A stretch of 6,383 nucleotides of DNA from Kiritimatiellia bacterium (GTDB lineage Bacteria > Verrucomicrobiota > Kiritimatiellia > RFP12 > UBA1067), in the NCBI GenBank assembly GCA_904502135.1, contig CAJGDE010000105.1, positions 1 through 6,383 on the forward strand. The letters are read 5' to 3'. The notes under the pieces were generated by a model. That model made no database searches, was not told the DNA's origin, and saw only the letters and a program-made list of their open reading frames with translations. Below, one piece after another: positions 1 to 4,771 of this stretch (its first letter is position 1; every line of letters begins with the position of its first letter). The position numbers and the translations under genes were made by a program.

Positions 1-56
1 ACGTATTGTCGCATTATCAATAGAGAAATCAAAACTTAAAACTAAAAAGGATCCAA

Positions 57-71
57 ATCCGCTGCGCGGAT
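57..71. repeat. Short inverted repeat, 6-bp stem
   Basis: ATCCGC (57-62) and GCGGAT (66-71) are perfect inverted copies around a TGC loop. No T-tract follows on the + strand. On the - strand the downstream DNA is T-rich, but only after an interruption of several bases. It is at best a weak leftward terminator, and may be chance. Confidence 0.35.
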
Positions 72-90
72 AAAGTAACTTTGCATTCAA

Positions 91-114
91 ATTCACTCTT
101 GCTGAAGAGTGAAT
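91..114. repeat. Perfect 10-bp inverted repeat (hairpin)
   Basis: ATTCACTCTT (91-100) and AAGAGTGAAT (105-114) are exact inverted complements separated by the 4-nt loop GCTG. The stem is AT-rich and is not followed by a run of T on the + strand, so it lacks the signature of a strong intrinsic terminator. It could form the 3' end of an upstream transcript or be a dyad protein-binding site. Its right arm overlaps the tandem repeat that starts at 109. Confidence 0.6.
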
Positions 115-128
115 TACGGTGAATTACG
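109..128. repeat. Two tandem copies of a 10-bp unit
   Basis: GTGAATTACG occurs twice back to back with no mismatch (109-118 and 119-128). The 10-bp period is close to one DNA helical turn, so both copies would face the same side of the helix. They end 38 bp before the -35 box at 167, roughly 75-95 bp upstream of the expected transcription start. An activator site is possible but is inference only. Confidence 0.6.
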
Positions 129-166
129 CAGATGCGCCCTTGCACAGCCGACTAGCCGCTTACGGT

Positions 167-196
167 TTGACCGTGTTTGTTGGTTTTTGGTATAAT
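167..196 (+). promoter_or_regulatory. Sigma70-type promoter of tRNA-Arg (and probably purC)
   Basis: The -35 hexamer TTGACC (167-172) matches five of six consensus bases. The -10 hexamer TATAAT (191-196) is perfect. They are 18 bp apart, and TGG just before the -10 gives an extended -10 element. Transcription should start near 202-204, leaving about a 7-nt leader before the tRNA. The short distance to the tRNA and near-consensus boxes fit a strong stable-RNA promoter. I see no obvious separate promoter between the tRNA and purC. Confidence 0.85.
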
Positions 197-209
197 TTCG
201 AGTGATTTT

Positions 210-286
210 GCGACTGTAGCTCAATTGGATAGAGCGTTGGCCTCCGAAGCCGAAGGTTGCTGGTTCGATCCCAGTCAGTCGCACCA
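210..286 (+). tRNA. tRNA-Arg, anticodon CCG
   Basis: This 77-nt gene folds as a complete cloverleaf and reads the arginine codon CGG. The acceptor arms GCGACTG (210-216) and CAGTCGC (276-282) pair fully. The D arm is GCTC/GAGC. The anticodon stem TTGGC/GCCGA encloses the loop CTCCGAA with anticodon CCG at 244-246. The T arm GCTGG/CCAGT encloses the standard TTCGATC loop. The discriminator base is A283 and the CCA end (284-286) is encoded in the DNA. It sits directly behind a strong promoter and 51 nt before purC with no clear terminator between, so the tRNA is probably cut from a longer transcript. Confidence 0.97.
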
Positions 287-326
287 AAATGACGAAATTT
301 TTCGATTGTAAGAGAATATCGTCAAG

Positions 327-334
327 AAAGGAAG
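327..334 (+). promoter_or_regulatory. Ribosome binding site that fixes the purC GTG start
   Basis: AAAGGAAG contains the core AGGA at 329-332, five bases before GTG at 338. No in-frame ATG lies nearby and the next in-frame methionine falls inside the conserved N-terminal fold. This site therefore supports GTG as the true start. Confidence 0.75.
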
Positions 335-337
335 TTT

Positions 338-1237
338 GTGAAATACGATAAAAACGGAGCTCTCATAGAGTGCTCGATTCCCGGTGTGCCGCAGAAAAGC
401 GGTAAAGTTCGTGACATATTTGATCTCGGCGACTCTCTTTTGATGGTCGTTACTGATCGTATCAGCGCTTTTGACGTCATTCTGCCGTGCGGTGTTCCGG
501 ATAAAGGCAAGGTACTTAATCAGTTTTCGCTTTTCTGGATGGAGTTTTTCGGCATGAAAAACCATCTCATCACGGCTGATGTAGATGAATATCCTGAAAT
601 TCTTCAGCCTTATAAAGAAGATCTTCGCGGCCGCTCTATGCTTGTCAAGAAGGTCGAGATGGTCGAAGTCGAGTGCATTGCGCGCGGCTATCTTACCGGA
701 TCTGGCTGGAAGGAATATCAGCGTTACGGCACAGTAAATGGCGAAAAACTGCGTGAGGGTTATGATAATGCCTCGCAGCTTGATGAAGTTCTCTTCACTC
801 CCACCACTAAGGCCGCGATTGGTGATCATGATGAGGCCATCAACTATGAGCAGACGGAAAAGCTTGTAGGCGTTGAAATGGCCCGTCAGCTTAAGTTTAC
901 GACAATAGATCTCTACTCAAGAGCCGCTGCATACGCGCGGGAGCACGGCATTATTATAGCTGACACCAAGTTTGAATTCGGCCGCGATTCAGACGGTTCG
1001 CTCATTCTCGCGGACGAGGTCCTTACGCCCGATTCAAGCCGCTTTTGGCCTGAGGCGAGTTATAAGGTCGGCTCTAATCCGCCGAGCCTTGACAAGCAGT
1101 ACGTGCGCGATTGGCTTGAGTCCATCAACTTTAACCATCAGCCGCCGGGTCCGGAGTTGCCGGATGAGGTTATAGCCAAGACGAGAGAAATTTATGTCAA
1201 GGCTTATGAAGAACTTTCGGGCAAAAAGCTCGTTTGA
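338..1237 (+). CDS. purC: Phosphoribosylaminoimidazole-succinocarboxamide synthase (SAICAR synthetase)
   Basis: This cytosolic enzyme of de novo purine synthesis joins CAIR and aspartate, using ATP, to give SAICAR. The 299-aa protein opens with the nucleotide-binding segment SGKVRDIFDLGD (residues 21-32), followed by DRISAFDVILP (40-50). The first family signature, VECIARGYLTGSG, is at 111-123; the second, IIADTKFEFG, is at 206-215. The substrate/metal segment DEVLTPDSSRFW is at 226-237. Its length matches the longer type of the family (yeast Ade1-like, about 300 aa) and not the short E. coli type (237 aa). The start is GTG with a good Shine-Dalgarno site five bases upstream. It lies behind tRNA-Arg and 25 nt before ybaB, probably cotranscribed with both. 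No other pur gene and no purine riboswitch is seen in the window. All catalytic motifs look intact. Confidence 0.97.
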   Translation: MKYDKNGALIECSIPGVPQKSGKVRDIFDLGDSLLMVVTDRISAFDVILPCGVPDKGKVLNQFSLFWMEFFGMKNHLITADVDEYPEILQPYKEDLRGRSMLVKKVEMVEVECIARGYLTGSGWKEYQRYGTVNGEKLREGYDNASQLDEVLFTPTTKAAIGDHDEAINYEQTEKLVGVEMARQLKFTTIDLYSRAAAYAREHGIIIADTKFEFGRDSDGSLILADEVLTPDSSRFWPEASYKVGSNPPSLDKQYVRDWLESINFNHQPPGPELPDEVIAKTREIYVKAYEELSGKKLV

Positions 1238-1262
1238 TATATAAAGAAAGGGAGCAAAAACC

Positions 1263-1583
1263 ATGGGTATGTTTGATCAGATTAAGGACGCAATGAAGAT
1301 GCGCTCTGAAGCAAAGCGTATTGAAGCGGAAATCAAGAAAATCAGCTGTGAGTATGCTAATGGCGGAATTACCGTTATCGCCAGAGGCGACATGACGATA
1401 GAGCGCATTTCCGTCTCTCCCGAGGCGTATGACGAGGTTAAGAAAGATAAGCCTCAGCGCTTTGAGACGATGCTTCTGAATGTAGTGAACGGAGCGCTTA
1501 AGAAAGTTCGCGAAACCACGCAGCAGATGATGCTTAAATCAATGCAGCAGGGCGGCGAATTGAGCTCGCTTTTCGGAAAATAA
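1263..1583 (+). CDS. YbaB/EbfC family nucleoid-associated DNA-binding protein
   Basis: The 106-aa product matches the small dimeric YbaB/EbfC family, which binds DNA without strong sequence preference and is thought to act in nucleoid organisation or gene control. It has the family layout: an N-terminal charged helix (residues 4-28, MFDQIKDAMKMRSEAKRIEAEIKK region), then the strand segment GGITVIARGDMTIERISVSPE (34-54 region), then a C-terminal helix rich in K, M and Q (about 67-96) with a GGELSSLFGK tail. A Shine-Dalgarno AGGGAG (1249-1254) lies 8 nt before the ATG. A second ATG at residue 3 would sit 14 nt away, so the first is preferred. In many bacteria this gene follows dnaX and precedes recR; here it sits between purC and a sugar transporter, 29 nt before the latter. 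The family call is firm; the precise function is not. Confidence 0.9.
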   Translation: MGMFDQIKDAMKMRSEAKRIEAEIKKISCEYANGGITVIARGDMTIERISVSPEAYDEVKKDKPQRFETMLLNVVNGALKKVRETTQQMMLKSMQQGGELSSLFGK

Positions 1584-1601
1584 TATTTAAAAGCCAATTC
1601 T

Positions 1602-1608
1602 AGGAGGT
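1602..1608 (+). promoter_or_regulatory. Near-perfect Shine-Dalgarno of the sugar porter gene
   Basis: AGGAGGT is a full anti-16S match and lies 4 nt before the ATG at 1613. It is the strongest ribosome binding site in the window and suggests this gene is translated more than its operon neighbours. Confidence 0.85.
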
Positions 1609-1612
1609 AATC

Positions 1613-3136
1613 ATGTCTGTTAAAGGTTATGCGAAGTTTCTGCTTATAATGGCTGGTTTAGGCGGCCTTCTCTACGGAGTCGACGTCGGTGTTATCGCTG
1701 CGGCTCTTCCGTATATTGAGCGCACGTCTACTTTTAATCAGAATGAAATCGGCTGGATCGTCGGCATGGCGCTTTGGGGCTCGCTCCCTTCGTCAATGAT
1801 CGCGGGTCTTCTTGCCGAATGGTTCGGCCGCAAGCGCATGATTATCGTCTCTGCATTGTTGTTCCTGTTGTCCATCCCGGTTATCTGCGCATCAGGCTTT
1901 TTCGAAGGCGGAAACTTCTGGATGATGGTCGGCGGTCGCGCCATGCAGGGTGCAGCGGCGGGCCTCTTCGGAGTGATCGTGCCGATGTACTTGGCCGAAT
2001 GCCTTGATGCCGATTCGCGCGGCAAGGGAACGGGTATGTTCCAGCTCCTTCTTACGATCGGGCTTGTGTTCGTCGCGGTAATCGGCTTTGCCGTAACGTC
2101 TTTTGTAGGTGACAGCGTGAAAGTTGTCGCCGAAAAGGCTGCTGCCGCCGGCGTTGATGCGGCGACGGTCACGTTCGCTCAGATCAAGAGCTGGGTCGCG
2201 CCTGCGCAGATCGCCTCGTGGGTTCACGCCTGGCAGATGATCTTTCTTCTCTCCTGCATCCCCGGGATAATTCTCTTCATCGGTGCGTTCAAGCTCAAGG
2301 AGTCTTCTCGCTGGCTTTACAAGAAGGGGCGCAAGGATGAAGCTCTTGCCTCGCTTGCCGCCAACAACGGTGAAGAGAAGGCGAAGGAAATTCTTGCCGA
2401 AATGATCGCCGCCGACGAGGCTGCCGCCGCTGAAAGGGCTGCGAACGCCGCCGCGACAGATTCACTCCTTCAGAAGAAGTATGTAATTCCCTTCATCCTC
2501 GCGGTCGTGATTCTCGCCTGCAACCAGACAACGGGCATCAACTCAGTTCTTAACTACACGGTTACGATCTTCCAGAAGACTGGCATGCAGGGCGCGTTCG
2601 CGAACATTTCCGACGTCGCCATTAAGATCATGAACTGCGTGATGACGGTTGTTGCCTGTGCGCTCGTCGACAAGAAGGGCAGAAAGTTCCTTTTGAAGCT
2701 CGGCACGAGCGGCATTATCGTCGGTCTTTGCGGTGTTGGAACGATCTTCCTCGCGATCTCCAAAGGCTGGGTTCAGCCAACGATGGTGACAGGTATTCTC
2801 GCGACGGTCTTCTTCTTTATGTTCATCGGCTTCTACGCCGTCGGCCCAGGCGTCTGCGTGTGGCTCGCTCTTACCGAGCTTATGCCTACTCGCATCCGCG
2901 CCAACGGCATGGCGATCGCGATGATCATCAACCAGGGCGTCTCCGCCGGTATCGCGACCGTCTTCCCGAAGTGGTGCGCGGCGACGAATGATAACGGGAC
3001 GGTCTTCTTCGTTCTTGCGGGCTTTACCGTAATTTACTTTATCACTGCTGCGTTCTTCCTTCCTGAAACGAAGGGTCGCACGCTTGAGGAAGTTGAGCAG
3101 TACTTTACGACCGGCAAGATGCCTGAGAAGAAATGA
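1613..3136 (+). CDS. MFS sugar porter (XylE/GLUT-like sugar:H+ symporter family)
   Basis: This is a 507-aa inner-membrane transporter of the sugar porter family with about 12 membrane segments. Visible family motifs are GGLLYGVDVGVI (17-28, TM1); AEWFGRKR (68-75, loop 2-3); GRAMQG (108-113) and PMYLAECLDADSRGKG (124-139, loop 4-5); KESSRWL (229-235, the PESPRWL position with both prolines replaced); QTTGIN (305-310, TM7); DKKGRK (353-358); VWLALTELMPTRIRANG (416-432, TM10-11); and PETKGRTLEEVE (484-495). By alignment from memory with XylE, Q144, Q305, N310 and W417 fall at sugar-contact positions, so a hexose or pentose substrate is likely; the first Q of the TM7 QQ pair is N304. Two oddities are an about 40-residue periplasmic loop between TM5 and TM6 (165-204) and an alanine-rich cytoplasmic loop (about 266-283). 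Codons favour C/G endings more than those of its neighbours. The stop overlaps the next ATG (ATGA). Confidence 0.93.
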   Translation: MSVKGYAKFLLIMAGLGGLLYGVDVGVIAAALPYIERTSTFNQNEIGWIVGMALWGSLPSSMIAGLLAEWFGRKRMIIVSALLFLLSIPVICASGFFEGGNFWMMVGGRAMQGAAAGLFGVIVPMYLAECLDADSRGKGTGMFQLLLTIGLVFVAVIGFAVTSFVGDSVKVVAEKAAAAGVDAATVTFAQIKSWVAPAQIASWVHAWQMIFLLSCIPGIILFIGAFKLKESSRWLYKKGRKDEALASLAANNGEEKAKEILAEMIAADEAAAAERAANAAATDSLLQKKYVIPFILAVVILACNQTTGINSVLNYTVTIFQKTGMQGAFANISDVAIKIMNCVMTVVACALVDKKGRKFLLKLGTSGIIVGLCGVGTIFLAISKGWVQPTMVTGILATVFFFMFIGFYAVGPGVCVWLALTELMPTRIRANGMAIAMIINQGVSAGIATVFPKWCAATNDNGTVFFVLAGFTVIYFITAAFFLPETKGRTLEEVEQYFTTGKMPEKK

Positions 3137-3951
3137 ACAAACTTGCGGTTTTGATTTTCGTTATGGCGCTTTCTCCCGTTTTTGCGGAAGAAGGCGCTAT
3201 CGTCCAGAAAGATCTTGGCGAATATCAAACGATAGTCGACCGCCAAATGTTTGGCCCGCTGCCGGAGACGTTCGATCCGACGAAATCTCCAGGTCAGGGT
3301 GTCGCGGAAACTCGCGGCAAGGAAGCGCCGGAATTAACGAAAGAGCAAGAGAATATCCAGAAAAGCGTGCACTTTTCTGTCATCAACCGCACTCCTAGCG
3401 GCGAGAGCGTCGTAGGCTTTAGCGATAATTCAAATCCAAAGGAGCCTCGCCACTATTACATGAAGGTTGGTGAGAAGCGTGATGGGTGGCTTGTCAAAAA
3501 TGCCGATGCCGCTTCTGAAACGATGACTCTTGTTAAGGACGGCGTTGAAGTTACGATGAAGTTAGGCGACAAATCGGGAAGCGCCGTTGTTCCTGCGGCG
3601 GGAACGCCCGTTACTATGGCGCTTCATAATACTGCTGGCGCAAATACGGGAACAGCTCCCTCTTTGTACAGACGAGGTCTTGGCGGCGGCTTATTAGGCC
3701 GTAGAGGTGGCGCATCTTTAAGATCAAGGCGCCTTGAGGCCCAGAAAGAGGCTGAAGAGCAGCGCATGAAAGAAGAAGCCAGCAAGCGGGCGGAAGAGGA
3801 GACGCGCCGCAGTGAGGAGGCGGCTGAGCGCAAGGCCGATCGTGAAGCGGTCAAAGCGGAATTGAACTCTATAAGAGAACTGTTGCTTAAAAATCGAAAA
3901 GAATCGACCCCATCAACGGAGCAAAGCAATGAAAACAACAACGCTCAGTGA
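3133..3951 (+). CDS. Secreted protein of unknown function: GspC/PulC HR-like domain plus charged coiled coil
   Basis: I do not recognise a named family. The 272-aa product has a signal peptide (1-18, MNKLAVLIFVMALSPVFA, cut before EEG) with no lipobox, so it should be exported. Residues 29-44 (GEYQTIVDRQMFGPLP) recall the 'Y..I..R.LFG' segment of GspC/PulC. Residues 79-145 contain GESVVGFSD, YYMKVGEKRDGW and LVKDGVEVTMKLG, resembling the small beta HR domain of those secretion proteins. Unlike GspC, the N-terminus reads as a cleavable signal and not a stable anchor, and no PDZ domain follows. A G/R-rich hinge (180-200) leads to a long E/K/R/A helix (about 201-257), a likely coiled coil or single alpha helix, with a polar N/Q tail. 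The start overlaps the transporter stop by 4 nt, with only a weak GAGAAG upstream, so translation is probably coupled. The similarity to GspC is by eye and uncertain. Confidence 0.75.
   Translation: MNKLAVLIFVMALSPVFAEEGAIVQKDLGEYQTIVDRQMFGPLPETFDPTKSPGQGVAETRGKEAPELTKEQENIQKSVHFSVINRTPSGESVVGFSDNSNPKEPRHYYMKVGEKRDGWLVKNADAASETMTLVKDGVEVTMKLGDKSGSAVVPAAGTPVTMALHNTAGANTGTAPSLYRRGLGGGLLGRRGGASLRSRRLEAQKEAEEQRMKEEASKRAEEETRRSEEAAERKADREAVKAELNSIRELLLKNRKESTPSTEQSNENNNAQ
3918..3921 (+). promoter_or_regulatory. Ribosome binding site of the acyltransferase gene, inside the preceding gene
   Basis: GGAG lies 7 nt before the ATG at 3929 and within the last codons of the preceding gene. This supports the 23-nt overlapping start over any later methionine. 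Confidence 0.6.
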
Positions 3952-4771
3952 ATTTCAGGCGGAGCTGCTGGCTACCGGAGGCTATCGAACGAAAGATGAT
4001 CACAGATCTCCCAAGCGCGCAAAACCCGGCGCGCTTACGACATTGAGATACACTTTGGGTGCGACAAAGGTGTTTCCGATGTGCGCTCTTTATGAACCCT
4101 TCGGCAAGCTTAATACTTCCGTCTGGGCGGAGTTCTGCTTTTCGACGGTGCAGGTGGCGGAAAAGCTCGGAATGAACGTGATTGTCGAGGGTTTTGAAAA
4201 TCGCGCTGCGGTTAAAGAACCCGTTATGTATCTGTGCAATCACATGTCGACTACCGAGACAATTCTTCTGCCGCCGATTTTGCTCGCTTTCAGCCCCTTT
4301 AGCTATGTCGCCAAAGCGTCGCTGGCGCATTTGCCGTTTCTCGAGAAGGCGGCGGCACACATGAGAATGGTTCCTATCGGGCGCAAGAACCCGCGTGAAG
4401 ATCTTATGAATATGCTTAAGATTGGCACAGAGCGTATTCAAGGCGGCGACAGCTTTCTTATTTTTCCGCAAGGCCGCCGCGAGAAGGTCTTTTCGCGCAA
4501 GGTGTATTCCTCCATCGGTGCTAAATTAGCCGAGAAGGCGGGCTGCCCGATAGTTCCGATTGTCGTTGATACGCGCTGCCAGCCTACTCGCGATAAAGGG
4601 GTGTTGAAAAGAGTATTCAAGGATTTCGGTCCGGTAGACACGTCAAAAGATATCCGTGTCTGCTGCGGGCCAGTGATAGCCAACGCAAAATCCAAAATAA
4701 TGCACGAGGCTGCTTTTGACTGGATGGCGTCTAAGCTCGAAGAGTGGGGTCTGCCTACCGAGCGCGCATGA
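3929..4771 (+). CDS. PlsC-type lysophospholipid (1-acylglycerol-3-phosphate) acyltransferase family protein
   Basis: The 280-aa product belongs to the LPLAT/PlsC superfamily, whose members move an acyl chain from acyl-ACP or acyl-CoA to a lysophospholipid or similar acceptor at the inner membrane. Motif I is NHMSTTE (104-110): catalytic H105 is present, but the usual H-x4-D is H-x4-E with E110. The motif II area is MVPIGRKNP (147-155). Motif III is FPQGRRE (179-185) where FPEGTRS is usual, so Q181 replaces the conserved E while R184 is kept. Motif IV is CPIVPIVV (206-213). I recall a divergent bacterial subgroup with similar H-x4-E, NPREDL and FPQ features, so these may be subgroup traits and not decay. 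An about 60-aa N-terminal extension precedes the domain and no strong membrane helix is obvious. It overlaps the upstream gene by 23 nt and the downstream one by 4 nt. The acceptor could be phosphatidic acid precursor, another lipid, or a non-lipid. Confidence 0.85.
   Translation: MKTTTLSEFQAELLATGGYRTKDDHRSPKRAKPGALTTLRYTLGATKVFPMCALYEPFGKLNTSVWAEFCFSTVQVAEKLGMNVIVEGFENRAAVKEPVMYLCNHMSTTETILLPPILLAFSPFSYVAKASLAHLPFLEKAAAHMRMVPIGRKNPREDLMNMLKIGTERIQGGDSFLIFPQGRREKVFSRKVYSSIGAKLAEKAGCPIVPIVVDTRCQPTRDKGVLKRVFKDFGPVDTSKDIRVCCGPVIANAKSKIMHEAAFDWMASKLEEWGLPTERA

Larger units (their letters stand above)
1..166. other. Upstream intergenic region with small repeats
   Basis: No convincing gene is visible here. 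Frame 2 of the + strand is open from the left edge to a TAA at 71-73 (about 23 codons, ending ...NPLRG). It could be the tail of an upstream gene, but nothing in it is recognisable. The region holds a 6-bp hairpin at 57-71, a perfect 10-bp hairpin at 91-114 and a tandem 10-bp repeat at 109-128, all upstream of the tRNA promoter. It is more AT-rich than the genes that follow, as expected for intergenic DNA. Confidence 0.6.

Noticed and set aside
2..73. Open + strand frame from the left edge ending at TAA 71-73, a possible tail of an upstream gene
   Set aside because: Only about 23 codons are visible, with no recognisable family residues. The antisense frame is also open here, so chance cannot be excluded.
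1..112. Open - strand frame running off the left edge, with a possible GTG start near 112
   Set aside because: There is no Shine-Dalgarno site and no recognisable protein. It mirrors the open + frame in an AT-rich stretch.
210..286. tRNA-Arg as an integration (att) site for a mobile element
   Set aside because: No integrase gene and no repeat of the tRNA 3' end are visible in the window; the downstream genes look like core genes.
290..324. Possible terminator between tRNA-Arg and purC (TGACGA/TCGTCA, inner CGAA/TTCG)
   Set aside because: The stems are short and AT-rich, no T-tract follows the outer stem, and the purC Shine-Dalgarno comes immediately after.
275..829. Long - strand open frame of 184 codons opposite the tRNA and purC
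   Set aside because: It runs antisense to conserved purC motifs and part of the tRNA gene; no plausible product.
3624..3941. - strand frame of 105 codons rich in serine and leucine
   Set aside because: It is the mirror of the E/K/R/A-rich coiled-coil coding region, where the repetitive codons remove stops on the other strand.
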